The notes under the pieces: generated by a model
What the model saw: the letters and a program-made list of their open reading frames with translations, nothing else
What the model was told of the DNA's origin: nothing
The model's database searches: none
Position numbers and translations under genes: made by a program
Part shown: positions 27,221-37,582 of the stretch, piece by piece
How the letters are laid out: the number at the start of each line of letters is the position of its first letter
Numbering within the stretch: the first letter of the stretch is position 1
Source of the DNA: Pseudomonas sp.
Lineage (GTDB): Bacteria > Pseudomonadota > Gammaproteobacteria > Pseudomonadales > Pseudomonadaceae
Length of the DNA stretch: 64,000 bases
Reading direction: 5' to 3'
Assembly: GCA_022448005.1 (NCBI GenBank)
Contig: JAKUTK010000008.1
Location: forward strand, 1-64,000

Positions 27221-27278
27221 GATGGCGCATGCCATTTTGCGGCCTGCCCATCAATCTCGTTGCAAGGATGAGTTACCC

Positions 27279-28883
27279 ATGCAAAAGAAAAACAATGCAC
27301 GTCGGGTAGTTGCTTCTTTCGCTTTACTAGCTTCCACCGCAGCCTTGGCTGCACCTACAGCAGAAATCCCTGCGTTTGACGATTACTGGAGTCCGGGCAA
27401 GCCCGACTCAAGGGTTTGTCGCACACCGCTGCTGGTCGGCACGCCGCTCGGTCTGCCGCGCTGTATGCAGGCCAGTAACATCATGACGCACCTGCAGAAC
27501 CTGCAGGACATCGCCTCCCTGAACAACGGGAATCGCGCGTCTGGTCAGCCTGGTTATCAGGCGTCGGTGGACTACGTGCGGACCACACTTGAGCGCGCCG
27601 GTTACCGCGTAAGGGTGCAGAGCTTTCCCTTCCTCGCGTTCTACCCGGAGGGGCCAGGCTCACTCGCTGCGGTAGCGCCCCAAACCGTGCAGTACACCTG
27701 GGAGGAAGACTTCACCTACGCCGATCAGACTGACCCTGGGACGGTAACCGCTCCTGTCGTTCCGGTCGACCTTGCTCTCGGCCTGGGCAACACCTCCACC
27801 AGCGGGTGTGAACCGGAAGATTTTGCAGGCTTCCCTGTCGGCGCCATTGCCCTGATGCAGCGCGGCGACTGTGCGTTCGGCCAGAAGGCAACCAATGCAG
27901 CAGCGGCCGGGGCGGCAGGAGCAATCATCTTCAATCAGGGCGATACCGAGGACCGTAAAGGGCTCTTGGTTGCCACCTTGGGTGAAGACTACGAGGGCGG
28001 CATTCCCGTTCTGTTTTCCACGTACAACAGCGGCGTCGAGTGGGCCGGGACCGAGGGTCTGCAGCTGAGCATGAACGTCGACGTGGTGCGCGAACGAACC
28101 GAAACCTACAACGTGCTGGCCGAGACCCGCCGGGGCGATCCTGACAATGTCGTGATGGTCGGTGCGCATTTGGACTCGGTGTTCGAAGGGCCTGGTATCA
28201 ACGACAACGGCTCCGGCAGCGCGGCGCTCTTGGAAATGGCAACGCTGATGAGCAGAGCCTATCCGCTGAACAAGGTGCGCTTCGCCTGGTGGGGCGCGGA
28301 GGAATCGGGGCTGGTCGGCTCGACCTACTACGTCAACCAGTTGCCGGAGGAGGAAAAGCAGCAGATCAAGGCCTACCTAAACGTCGACATGATCGGCTCG
28401 CCGAATTACGCGAACTTCATTTATGACGGCGACGGTTCTGATTTCGGTCTGCAGGGCCCGCCCGGCTCAGGTGCCATCGAGCGTCTGTTCCGCTCGTACT
28501 TCCAGTTGCGCAACGCGCCGTCCGAGGGCACCGAAATCGACTTCCGCTCCGACTATGCGCAGTTCTTCGATGACGGTATTGCGTTCGGTGGGCTGTTCAC
28601 CGGCGCCGAAGACATCAAGAGCGTGGAGCAGGCCCAGCGCTATGGCGGTACCGCCGGGCTGGCGTACGATCCTTGTTACCACAACGAATGCGACGACCTC
28701 AGCAATATTTCAACCGAGGCGTTGGAGTTGCATGGCGATGCCTTGGCCTTCGCGACCAGCTGGCTGTCCTTGTCGACCAAGATGATCGACGATGAGATAG
28801 CGGCGGCAGCCGAGCAGAGCATCGGCACCATGCGCATTCAGCAGGTGCAGGAGAAATCACGCTGGGGTCATTGGATCCGTTGA
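27279..28883 (+). CDS. Secreted M28 family zinc aminopeptidase with PA domain
   Basis: A 534-residue secreted metallopeptidase. The signal peptide ends at ALAAPTA. A PA (protease-associated) insert spans roughly 150-260 (IALMQRGDCAFGQKATNAA). The M28 core shows the zinc-ligand motifs GAHLDSVFEGPGINDNGSG, WWGAEESGLVGS with the catalytic Glu, VDMIGSPN and a C-terminal His in PCYHNECDD. Paired cysteines suggest disulfides. It probably releases N-terminal residues from extracellular peptides, like Pseudomonas PaAP. ATG at 27279 is chosen for the AAGGA upstream and the signal peptide. Confidence 0.92.
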   Translation: MQKKNNARRVVASFALLASTAALAAPTAEIPAFDDYWSPGKPDSRVCRTPLLVGTPLGLPRCMQASNIMTHLQNLQDIASLNNGNRASGQPGYQASVDYVRTTLERAGYRVRVQSFPFLAFYPEGPGSLAAVAPQTVQYTWEEDFTYADQTDPGTVTAPVVPVDLALGLGNTSTSGCEPEDFAGFPVGAIALMQRGDCAFGQKATNAAAAGAAGAIIFNQGDTEDRKGLLVATLGEDYEGGIPVLFSTYNSGVEWAGTEGLQLSMNVDVVRERTETYNVLAETRRGDPDNVVMVGAHLDSVFEGPGINDNGSGSAALLEMATLMSRAYPLNKVRFAWWGAEESGLVGSTYYVNQLPEEEKQQIKAYLNVDMIGSPNYANFIYDGDGSDFGLQGPPGSGAIERLFRSYFQLRNAPSEGTEIDFRSDYAQFFDDGIAFGGLFTGAEDIKSVEQAQRYGGTAGLAYDPCYHNECDDLSNISTEALELHGDALAFATSWLSLSTKMIDDEIAAAAEQSIGTMRIQQVQEKSRWGHWIR

Positions 28884-28894
28884 TCGTCTGAACA

Positions 28895-28921
28895 CCGCGC
28901 CGGTTCGCCGGCGCGGTTCTT
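28895..28921 (+). terminator. Terminator after the M28 peptidase gene
   Basis: CCGCGCCGG (28895-28903), loop TTCG, CCGGCGCGG (28908-28916), then TTCTT: a perfect 9-base stem closed by a stable tetraloop. Confidence 0.88.
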
Positions 28922-28999
28922 CAACCAATCCCTTTCCTTACGGCCAGCTGGGCAAATCTGCGACAATCACGCCCTTCACAAAATCGCTTACGGCTGTCC

Positions 29000-31900
29000 A
29001 TGACCGACGCAACGCCCGCCTCTGAACAACTCCTGAAAAACCTCGATCAGGCGATGTACGCCGACCGCCATCGCTTGCGTCGTCAGCTGCACGACCTGCG
29101 CAAAAAGGCCGGCGCCGCCCCGATTGACGACGAACGCCTCGCTCAGTGGCTTGAGCGCTTCAAAGCTTCAGCGGTCAAGGTCGAGGCGCGGCGCCAGAGT
29201 GTGCCGGTGATGCGCTACGACGACAGCCTGCCGATTGCCGCCAAGCGCGACGAGATCAAGGCTGCGCTGGAAAAGCATCAGGTGCTGGTGATTGCGGGTG
29301 AAACCGGCTCAGGCAAGACCACCCAGCTGCCGAAGATCTGTCTGGAGATCGGACGGGGTGTGCATGGCCTGATCGGCCATACTCAACCGCGTCGGTTGGC
29401 TGCGCGCAGCGTTGCCACACGGGTTGCCGAGGAGATCGGTACGCCGCTGGGTGAGTTGGTGGGTTATCAGGTGCGCTTCGAGGATCAGAGCAAGGACAGC
29501 TCGCTGATCAAGCTGATGACCGATGGCATCCTCCTGGCCGAAACCCAGCACGACCGTTTCCTCGAGCGTTACGACACCATCATCGTCGATGAGGCCCATG
29601 AACGCAGCCTCAATATCGACTTCCTGCTCGGCTACCTCAAGACTTTACTGCCACGGCGGCCGGACCTGAAAGTCATCATTACCTCGGCGACCATCGACCT
29701 GGAGCGCTTTTCCGAGCACTTCAATGGGGCGCCGATCGTTGAAGTCTCGGGGCGCACCTTTCCGGTCGAGACCTGGTATCGCCCGCTGGCCGCCGAGACC
29801 GATGAGGACGGCAATCGTGTCGAGGATGACCTCACCGTCGACCAGGGCATTCTGGCGGCGCTGGACGAGATCGATGCCCATGAGCGCAGCATCGGCAAGC
29901 GCCCCGGCGACGTGCTGGTGTTCCTGCCAGGCGAGCGGGAGATCCGCGATGCGGCGGAGGTGCTACGCAAGGCCAATCTGAAATTCACCGAGGTGCTGCC
30001 GCTGTATGCACGGCTTACCCCCGCCGAGCAGCAGAAGATTTTCCGGCCCGCTGCCGGCCGCAAAATCGTGCTGGCGACCAACGTTGCGGAAACCTCGTTG
30101 ACCGTGCCAGGCATCCGCTACGTGATCGATTCGGGTACGGCGCGCATCAGTCGCTACAGCTACCGCGCCAAGGTGCAGCGGCTGCCGATCGAGGCGGTGT
30201 CCCAGGCCAGCGCCAACCAGCGCAAGGGGCGGTGCGGGCGGGTCGAGCCGGGGATCTGCATCCGATTGTACGGCGAGGAGGATTTTCTCAGCCGGCCGGA
30301 ATTCACCGATCCGGAGATTCTGCGCACCAACCTCGCGGCGGTCATCCTGCAGATGCTGCATCTGCGGCTTGGCCAGATCGAGGATTTCCCCTTTATCGAG
30401 CCGCCGGACGGCAAGGCCATCAGCGATGGCTTCAACCTGTTGCAGGAGCTGTCGGCGGTCAATCGCGAGAACCAGCTGACCCCCTTGGGCCGGCAGCTGG
30501 CGCGCCTGCCCATCGACCCACGGCTTGGGCGCATGTTGCTGGAAGCCGCGAAAATGGGCAGCATGGCTGAGGTGCTGATCGTCGCCAGCGCGCTGTCGGT
30601 GCAGGACGTGCGCGAGCGCCCGGCTGATCGCCAGCAGCAGGCCGACCAGGCCCACGCGCAGTGGAAGGATCCGGACTCGGATTTCGCGGCACTGATCAAT
30701 CTCTGGCGCGGTTTCGAGGAGCAGCGCCAGGCGCTCGGTTCCAACCCGTTGCGCACCTGGTGTCGGAAGAACTTTCTCAACTATCTGCGGCTTCGCGAGT
30801 GGCGGGATGCGCATCGCCAGTTGACGTTGATCGTGCGGGAATTGAAGCTCAACGATAGCGCGCAGAACCGTGGCAGCCAGCCTGCGGATGAGCGGGTATC
30901 CCAGCGTCAGGATCGCCAGCACGCCGAGTCTCGCAATGCGAAGTCCGCTCAAGCTGCTGATCCAGGCAGGGTGGAGGACGGCGAAGCCTCTTCCACGGAC
31001 AGGCCCGCTCTGACAAAGGACAAAAAGGTCAACGTCAAACTGGCCCAGCAAGCCGAAGCCAGTGAGGCCGCGCAGAAAGCCAAAGGCTACGCGGCGGTGC
31101 ACAAGGCGATTCTATCCGGGCTGCTCAGTCAGGTCGGGCACAAGACCGAGGAGGGCGACTTCCTCGGCGCGCGCCAGCGACGTTTCTGGGTGCATCCGTC
31201 CAGCGTCATCGGCCGTAAGAAACCCAACTGGATCATGGCGGCCGAGCTGGTCGAAACCACCAAGCTGTTCGCGCGCATGGTCGCGAAGATCGAGCCTGAC
31301 TGGATCGAGCCGCTGGCCAAGCACCTGACCAAGACCAACCACTTCGAGCCGCACTGGGAGAAGAAACGCGGGCAGGTGGTCGCCTTCGAGCAAGTCACCC
31401 TGTACGGCATGATCGTCGTGGCGCGGCGGCCGGTGCATTTCGGCCCCATCGATCCGGCCGCTGCGCGTGAACTGTTAATCCGAGAAGGATTGGTGCGCGG
31501 CGAGATGCACAGTCGCGCCAAGGCGCTCACCGCCAACCGCGAGCTGCTGGAGCTGTTCGACGAGCTGGAAGCCAAGGCCCGTCGCCGCGACATCATTGCC
31601 GACGAGGACACGCTGTTCGCGTATTACGACGCGCGTGTGCCGCAGGACATCTACCAGACCGCGAGCTTCGAGACCTGGTACAAGCGTGAAAGTCAGAAGA
31701 ACCCGCAGCTCTTGGTCATGCGCGATGAGGATGTCCTGGCGCGTGACGCCAGCGAAGTCACCGCGGCGCAGTACCCAGACCATCTGCGTATTGGCGAACT
31801 GCAGCTGCCGCTAGAGTATCACTTCGAACCCAACCACCCGCGCGATGGCGTGACGCTGTGTGTGCCTGCGCCGCTGCTGCCGCAACTGCGTGCCGAGCGG

Positions 31901-33139
31901 CTCGACTGGCTGGTGCCGGGGTTGATCGAGGCCAAGGCCGTGGCACTGGTGCGCAACTTGCCCAAGGCGATCCGCAAGAACTTCGTCCCGGTGCCGGACT
32001 TCGTAAAGGCCGCGCTCTCGAAAATCACCTTCGCTGACGGCGCACTGCCGGATGCGCTGGGCCGCGAGCTGCTGCGCATGACCGGCGCACGGGTTCCAGA
32101 CGAGGCCTGGGCCGAAGCCGCAGCGGGCCTGGAAAGTCATCTGAAAATGAACATTGAGGTTGTCGACGCACGCGGCAAGTTTCTTGGTGAAGGTCGTGAT
32201 CTTGCCGAGCTGACCGCACGCTTCAATGAAGCTAGCCAGGCCGCGCTGGCGCCCCCTCAGCAAAAAGCCGAACAGAAACCGGTCGAGGCCAAGGGGTTCG
32301 CTCAGGTGGCCGAGAAGGCTCAGGCGAAGATGGCTGGCTTGTCGATGACGGTTTATCCCGCGCTGGTAGAAGAGGGCGGGGTGGTCAAGGAAGGTCGTTT
32401 CCCGACCCAGGCCGAGGCCGACTTTCAGCACCGTCGCGCCCTGCAGCGCTTGTTGCTGCAGCAACTGGCCGAGCCGGCGAAGTACCTTCGGAACAAACTG
32501 CCGGGCCTCACCGAGCTGGCGCTGCTCTATCGCGAAATGGGCAAAATCGATGCACTGGTCGAGGACATCCTGCTAGCCAGCCTCGACAGCTGCATCCTCG
32601 GCGGCGAAGCCCAGCTGCCACGCGATGGCGCTGCGCTGGCGTCACTGGCCGAGCGCAAGCGCGGTGACTGGGCGACGCATGCCGAACGATTGGCGCGCTT
32701 GACGCTGGACATTCTCAAGGTCTGGCACGGGCTGCAAAAACGCTTCAAAGGCAAGATCGACCTGGCTCAGGCGGTGGCGCTGAATGACATCAAGGCGCAG
32801 CTGGCCAATCTGATCTATCCGGGCTTCGTGCGTGAAACACCGGGTGAGTGGTTGAAGGAATATCCACGCTACCTCAAGGCTGTCGAGCAACGCTTCGAGA
32901 AGATCGGTTCTCAGCTTCAGCGTGACCGCGTGTGGTCCGGCGAGTTGGCCGGCTACTGGGAGCAGTACCAGGCGCGACTGAAGAAGCACCAGCAGGAAGG
33001 CAAACGCGACCCCGAACTGACGGCTTACCGCTGGATGCTGGAGGAATACCGCGTATCGCTCTGGGCGCAGCAGCTGGGGACAAAGATGGCGGTGTCGGAC
33101 AAGCGATTGAACAAGCAGTGGAGTCAGGTGGAGGCTTGA
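29000..33139 (+). CDS. hrpA: ATP-dependent RNA helicase HrpA
   Basis: A 1379-residue DEAH-box helicase. Walker A GETGSGKT is at residues 100-107, DEAH at 197-200 and SATIDLERFSEHF at motif III. The helicase C-terminal motif ASANQRKGRCGRVEPG is followed by HA2, OB and the DUF3418 C-terminal region. HrpA rescues stalled ribosomes on mRNA and processes some transcripts. The protein is about 70-80 residues longer than the usual 1300. The excess lies near residues 618-697, a polar Gln/Arg/Ala-rich insert between the HA2/OB region and the AVHKAILSGLLSQVG segment. The rest is well conserved, so the enzyme is probably active. Confidence 0.97.
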   Translation: MTDATPASEQLLKNLDQAMYADRHRLRRQLHDLRKKAGAAPIDDERLAQWLERFKASAVKVEARRQSVPVMRYDDSLPIAAKRDEIKAALEKHQVLVIAGETGSGKTTQLPKICLEIGRGVHGLIGHTQPRRLAARSVATRVAEEIGTPLGELVGYQVRFEDQSKDSSLIKLMTDGILLAETQHDRFLERYDTIIVDEAHERSLNIDFLLGYLKTLLPRRPDLKVIITSATIDLERFSEHFNGAPIVEVSGRTFPVETWYRPLAAETDEDGNRVEDDLTVDQGILAALDEIDAHERSIGKRPGDVLVFLPGEREIRDAAEVLRKANLKFTEVLPLYARLTPAEQQKIFRPAAGRKIVLATNVAETSLTVPGIRYVIDSGTARISRYSYRAKVQRLPIEAVSQASANQRKGRCGRVEPGICIRLYGEEDFLSRPEFTDPEILRTNLAAVILQMLHLRLGQIEDFPFIEPPDGKAISDGFNLLQELSAVNRENQLTPLGRQLARLPIDPRLGRMLLEAAKMGSMAEVLIVASALSVQDVRERPADRQQQADQAHAQWKDPDSDFAALINLWRGFEEQRQALGSNPLRTWCRKNFLNYLRLREWRDAHRQLTLIVRELKLNDSAQNRGSQPADERVSQRQDRQHAESRNAKSAQAADPGRVEDGEASSTDRPALTKDKKVNVKLAQQAEASEAAQKAKGYAAVHKAILSGLLSQVGHKTEEGDFLGARQRRFWVHPSSVIGRKKPNWIMAAELVETTKLFARMVAKIEPDWIEPLAKHLTKTNHFEPHWEKKRGQVVAFEQVTLYGMIVVARRPVHFGPIDPAAARELLIREGLVRGEMHSRAKALTANRELLELFDELEAKARRRDIIADEDTLFAYYDARVPQDIYQTASFETWYKRESQKNPQLLVMRDEDVLARDASEVTAAQYPDHLRIGELQLPLEYHFEPNHPRDGVTLCVPAPLLPQLRAERLDWLVPGLIEAKAVALVRNLPKAIRKNFVPVPDFVKAALSKITFADGALPDALGRELLRMTGARVPDEAWAEAAAGLESHLKMNIEVVDARGKFLGEGRDLAELTARFNEASQAALAPPQQKAEQKPVEAKGFAQVAEKAQAKMAGLSMTVYPALVEEGGVVKEGRFPTQAEADFQHRRALQRLLLQQLAEPAKYLRNKLPGLTELALLYREMGKIDALVEDILLASLDSCILGGEAQLPRDGAALASLAERKRGDWATHAERLARLTLDILKVWHGLQKRFKGKIDLAQAVALNDIKAQLANLIYPGFVRETPGEWLKEYPRYLKAVEQRFEKIGSQLQRDRVWSGELAGYWEQYQARLKKHQQEGKRDPELTAYRWMLEEYRVSLWAQQLGTKMAVSDKRLNKQWSQVEA

Positions 33140-33231
33140 CTGTTGAGTGTTACAGCTTCAGTTGTTCTTCGGAATCGCCGTCGTGAGCTGGCTGGGTAGG
33201 GCAGCCGGTCATACAGGCGACGAAATGAAAC

Positions 33232-33255
33232 GAGGCGCTTATCGATAAGCGCCTC
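33232..33255. terminator. Bidirectional hairpin between hrpA and siderophore receptor
   Basis: GAGGCGCTTA (33232-33241), TCGA, TAAGCGCCTC (33246-33255): a perfect 10-base stem between converging genes, with T-rich flanks on the minus side (GTTTCATTT). Confidence 0.85.
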
Positions 33256-33280
33256 GCTAATTTCAGCTACTCGAAATCAC

Positions 33281-35399
33281 TTAGAACCGGTAGTTCGCTC
33301 TCAGCTCGAGAGTGCGTGGCGCGCCCGGGGTGATCAGGTCGACCGAGCCGTGGGCCGAAGCGTAGTACTCCTTGTCGAAGACGTTGAACAGGCGCAGTGC
33401 CGCATCCCACTTCGGCTGCTGATAGAACAGCGCGGCGTCGACGGTGGTGTAGCCAGGCATTTCGGTGTCGTTATCCAGCGCGGTGTAACGGCTGCCCACG
33501 TAGTTCGCCCCCATGCCGACGCGCCATTCCGGCGCCAGCGTACGCACGGCCCAGAGGTTGGCGCTGTGACGCGGGGTAAGCGTCGGCACCTGACCTTCGT
33601 TGTCGACACCGTTGGTCTCGCTGTTCGACTTGGTGATTTCGGCATCCAGGAAGGCGTAGCCACCATACAGCTGCCAGTTGTCCGAGACCTGACCCATGAA
33701 GGTGGCTTCGAAGCCGTCGGTACGCTGCTCACCCGCCAGTACCAGTTTGGCCGGATTGACCGGATCGGTAGTTTTGATCTGGGTACGCTCTAGACGGAAT
33801 ATCGCTGCGGTCAGCGTGAGCCGGTCCTGCAACAGGTTCCATTTGGCGCCGATCTCGTAATTCGTGGTTTCTTCCGGGTCCAGCTCCACGTTGGTCGTGC
33901 TGACCTGGAACATCTCGCCCGACGGCTGATAGGAGCGGCTGACCGACAGGTAGTAGGACTGCATGTCATCCGGCTGCCAGACCAGACCCGCGCGCGGGCT
34001 AAGCGTGTAATCGGTACGTTCCAGTTCGGCCTTGTTATCGAGGTCATTGCGGAAGGACTGGTCGAACTCGTCGTAGCGCACGCCCAGCAGCGCTTTCCAG
34101 TGTGGCGACAGTTCGATCAGGTCCTGGACGTAGAGGCCCGTGGTTTCCTGAGTATTGAGGCCGTCCCCAGTCTTCTGATTGGCCTGAGAAGGCACCGGCA
34201 GCAGCGTATCGCCATACACCGGCACCCGCGCGACGTCGTTCTGGTTGTAGAACTGCTGATCCTTTTCCTGGCGGCCAAACTCAACGCCGTAGAGCAATTG
34301 ATGGTTCATGCCGGCAAAGACCGCGTTCTGCTTGAGCTCGGTCTGGTTGAACCAGCCATCTTCCTTACGCTGGACGTTGCCACGCTTGAGCTTGACCAGC
34401 AGGCTGCCGTCCGGAGCGGTAACGAAGCGGTTGGCATCGGTGTGTGCCAGGGTGTTGTTGCGGTCCAGATCGTAGTGGTAGTAGCGGCTGGTATTGCTCA
34501 ACGTGAAGGCGTCATTGATGCGGTAATCAATGCCCGCTGTCAGCGAGAAGACTTCGCTGCGGGTGTAGTCCTGGCTCGCATCGGCAGAACCGAAGCGCTT
34601 GTCGCGGTCCACATCGACGGGGCGGCCGTTGAGTGCGGGAATACCGAAGTCGATCAGACGTTTGTCATACAGATACGACGCGCCGAGTTTGATTTCGAGG
34701 TCATCGGAGAGGCGGAAGTAGGCCGACGGCGCCAGGGCCTTGCGTTCCAGAAAGGCATCCTCGCGGAAGGTGTTGCTGTCTTCCAGCGCGCCGGTCACCC
34801 GAAACGCCTTGTTTTGCTGTTCTTGATCCGCCCAGCCGGCATCGAATTGTGTGCGCCGCTTTCCTTCGCTGTCGAAGCTGACGCCCACTTCCTGCTCTGG
34901 CGAGAAGGTCGGCTTCTTCGTCACGCTGTTGATCAGGCCGCCGGAGGAGCCGCGACCGTAGAGCACCGCGGCCGGGCCCTTGAGCACCTCCACGCGCTCG
35001 ATATTCGACATGTCCCCTGTAGTAGAGCGCGTCATCGCGGATGCCATCGATGTACTGGTCGCCAATCGCACTGAAGCCCCGGATAGTGACCTGGTCGCGT
35101 TGCCCGTCGCCGTTGCTCAGGCCGATGCCCGGAACATTCTTCAGCGCGTCTTCCAGAGAATCGGCGCCCTGATCCCTGAGCACGCTTTGCGGCACCACGT
35201 TGACCGACTGCGGAATGTCGCGCAGCGGGGCGTCGATCTTCAGAGCAGTCGTGCTCGCTTCCGGCTTATAGCTTGCTTCTTCGCGGATACCTGTTACTGC
35301 GGTAGCGGGTAATTCAAGCGGGGAGGCGGATTGTGCATACGCGGCCGGAGCGGCGAGCAGGCTGAGCAATGGCAATAGACGGGTTGCGTGTGATGGCAC
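33281..35399 (-). pseudogene. TonB-dependent siderophore receptor, frameshifted
   Basis: Two overlapping frames together make one complete receptor of about 705 residues. The N-terminal frame (GTG at 35399, GGAG upstream) gives signal peptide LLSLLAAPAAYAQ, the TonB-box region and plug domain to DGIRDDALYYR. The other frame resumes at DMSNIERVEVLKGPAAVLYG and runs through the barrel to the terminal aromatic YRF. The break is at a run of four C on the + strand (35014-35017); three would restore the frame. The family is the catecholate-type (Fiu/PiuA-like) receptor. A Fur box lies upstream. It may be a true pseudogene, a phase-variable state, or a sequencing error in the homopolymer. Confidence 0.88.
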
Positions 35400-35454
35400 G
35401 GTGTCATCTCCAGTGAAAGAGGAGGCGACAATAGCGATATGTAAACTAAATGTA

Positions 35455-35473
35455 AATGATAAAAGTTATCATT
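35455..35473. promoter_or_regulatory. Fur box
   Basis: AATGATAA-AAG-TTATCATT, a near-perfect 19-base palindrome close to the Fur consensus GATAATGATAATCATTATC, 56 bases upstream of the receptor start. It implies iron-repressed transcription. Confidence 0.85.
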
Positions 35474-35535
35474 CAGTAATCATACGTCTGCTTTTCTCGG
35501 TGGCGGTTCTTTCAGGCTAAACGCAGGTTGCAGGC

Positions 35536-36525
35536 TCAGGGGTGCTTCGCACGCGTCCTGGTCGTACCTGCCACCCGTTGCAGCTGACCATGCTTGTCTA
35601 GCCTGATTCGCAGGAAATCCTCAGCCAATATCAGGTTCGCGCCAAAATGCCCTGCGGCTTCCTGCCGAATGTCCTCAATCGATAAGCCTCGACTCGGAGC
35701 GCCTTGATACCGTGCACTGAAATGCGTCAGCACCAGATGCGGCAGCTGGGCCGACGCTGCGAAAGCGGCGACCTGCGCGGCTGTGCTATGGCCAAAATCA
35801 GCCTTGCCGGCTTCGGCAATCGCCTGGGTATAGGTAGCTTCGTGAACCAGTAGTTGCGCGCCTTGGCAGGCGTCGCGGAGCAGTTCGGGTCGGTCGTTAT
35901 CGCCTGCGATGACCACCCGACGCGGTGCACGGTTGAGAAGGAGATAGTCTTCGCTCAGCAGCGTACGGCCTTCGTACACGACATCGTGGCCATGCATCAG
36001 CTCGCCCCAGAGTGGCCCGCGCGGAATGCCGTTGCGGTCGAGCTTGTCGATATCGAGGCTTGGGTCCGGGCGGGTTTCGGTAAAGCTGTAACCCCAGCTC
36101 GGGACACGATGTGAAAGGGCGGTAGCCTCGACCCGCATCTGCGAACTGGACCAGCCATCGAGCGCCTCGGTGGCGCGAAATTTCAGTTCATAGGGCAACC
36201 AGCTCTGGCTCATCTCCAGCGTTGCCCTGATCCAGCCTTCGATCGCCTTCGGAGCGATGATCTCCAGCGGTTCTTGTCGCCGCGCCATTCCAGCACTGGC
36301 GAGCAGGCCCGGTAAACCGTAGCAGTGATCGCCATGCACATGGGTGATGAACACCGCGCGCAGGCCGTGAAGGGTCAGCGGTGTGTGCAGCAATTGGTGC
36401 TGGGTGGCTTCGCCACAGTCGATCAGATACCAGCCCTTGCCCTGGTCTTCCAGCAGCGCTACGCCGCTGACATTGCGGGCCTTGGTCGGCGTGCCGGAAG
36501 AGGTACCGAGGAAGATCAGATCCAT
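35536..36525 (-). CDS. rnz: Ribonuclease Z
   Basis: A 329-residue metallo-beta-lactamase-fold nuclease. It starts MDLIFLGTSSGTPTKARNVS and has the zinc motif THVHGDHCYGLPGLL. Further ligands are Asp in VIAGDND and His in VHEATYTQ and LTHFSARYQG. RNase Z matures tRNA 3' ends or acts as an exonuclease (RNase BN). It is slightly longer than E. coli ElaC (305). Its minus-strand start is next to a poor Shine-Dalgarno. It lies upstream of the siderophore receptor in the same direction but the Fur box between them suggests separate transcription. Confidence 0.95.
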   Translation of the reverse strand: MDLIFLGTSSGTPTKARNVSGVALLEDQGKGWYLIDCGEATQHQLLHTPLTLHGLRAVFITHVHGDHCYGLPGLLASAGMARRQEPLEIIAPKAIEGWIRATLEMSQSWLPYELKFRATEALDGWSSSQMRVEATALSHRVPSWGYSFTETRPDPSLDIDKLDRNGIPRGPLWGELMHGHDVVYEGRTLLSEDYLLLNRAPRRVVIAGDNDRPELLRDACQGAQLLVHEATYTQAIAEAGKADFGHSTAAQVAAFAASAQLPHLVLTHFSARYQGAPSRGLSIEDIRQEAAGHFGANLILAEDFLRIRLDKHGQLQRVAGTTRTRAKHP

Positions 36526-36723
36526 GGGGGTGCTCGTGCATATTTTGTAGCGTCAGTATGGTGGCTGAGTTCTGCGGGATAAACCGGCGCCAACCGCAGC
36601 GGTGCCGTGCATATATCTTTTAGCTACTAAGAAAGCACCAACTTATATTAAGGTTTGCTAGTTCGGACCGTTATGCTGCTGGCCTTTGACACGGCCCCGC
36701 GGGCCTTAATCGGACAGCACGTG

Positions 36724-37506
36724 ATGGAAATCGGTGTAATCGGCTTCATTGTGGCCGGCCTGCTGGTTGGCTTTATCGTTGGCATGACCGGCGTTGGCGG
36801 CGGCTCGCTGATGACGCCGATTCTGTTGTGGTTCGGCGTCAATCCGGCTGCGGCTGTTGGTACTGATTTGCTTTATGCCGCAATCACCAAAGCGGGCGGC
36901 GTCTGGGTCCATCAGAAGCATCGAAACATCGACTGGCGCCTGACCGGCTGGCTGGCGTTGGGCAGTGTTCCGGCAGCCGCGCTGATGCTTTGGCTGCTCA
37001 AGGGCCTGCATGGCGATCAGGAAGTGCTCAACGCTGTGATCAAACAGTCGTTGGGCGTGGTACTGGTGCTCACGGCGCTGGCAGTGCTGTTCAAGAAGCG
37101 TCTGATGTCCTTTGCTGCGCGTCTCTCAGGTCCGACCCCACGACTCTCGCCGCGGGGCCTCAACATCCTGACCGTAGTGGTGGGCGTAGAGCTCGGCGCC
37201 ATGGTGACGCTGACCTCAATCGGAGCTGGCGCGTTAGGCACCGTGGCGCTGTTCTTTCTTTACCCTTTGCTGGCCACCCGCCGACTGGTGGGCACCGAGA
37301 TCGCCCACGCGGTGCCTTTGACCTTGGTAGCCGGGCTGGGCCACGCCAGCATGGGCAATATGGACTGGACCATCCTGACCTACTTGTTGATGGGGTCGTT
37401 GCCGGGCATCTACCTGGGAAGCAACCTGGCTGGTCGCGTGCCTGAAGCGGTACTGCGTCCTTGTCTGGCAGTCATGCTGGCGATGATCGGGTATAAGCTG
37501 ATCTGA
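36724..37506 (+). CDS. TauE/SafE (TSUP) family permease
   Basis: A 260-residue membrane protein with about eight segments and the family repeats GMTGVGGGSLMTPIL and TSIGAGALGTVALFFL. TSUP proteins carry sulfite, sulfoacetate or other anions, or act in sulfur metabolism; the substrate here cannot be told. ATG at 36724 begins the first membrane helix; an earlier in-frame TTG at 36655 would add an unneeded 23-residue tail. The gene stands alone; the region before it is AT-rich (TATTAAGG) and may hold the promoter. Confidence 0.88.
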   Translation: MEIGVIGFIVAGLLVGFIVGMTGVGGGSLMTPILLWFGVNPAAAVGTDLLYAAITKAGGVWVHQKHRNIDWRLTGWLALGSVPAAALMLWLLKGLHGDQEVLNAVIKQSLGVVLVLTALAVLFKKRLMSFAARLSGPTPRLSPRGLNILTVVVGVELGAMVTLTSIGAGALGTVALFFLYPLLATRRLVGTEIAHAVPLTLVAGLGHASMGNMDWTILTYLLMGSLPGIYLGSNLAGRVPEAVLRPCLAVMLAMIGYKLI

Positions 37507-37582
37507 CCTATCGCTTTCTTCGGGAGTGGAGTGCGCCGCGCGATGCTAAGCAAAGCATGCTCGCTTGGCGCTGCCAGATGCC

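Noticed and set aside
29963..31102. 379-residue minus-strand frame opposite hrpA
   Set aside because: Antisense to conserved helicase motifs; no recognisable protein.
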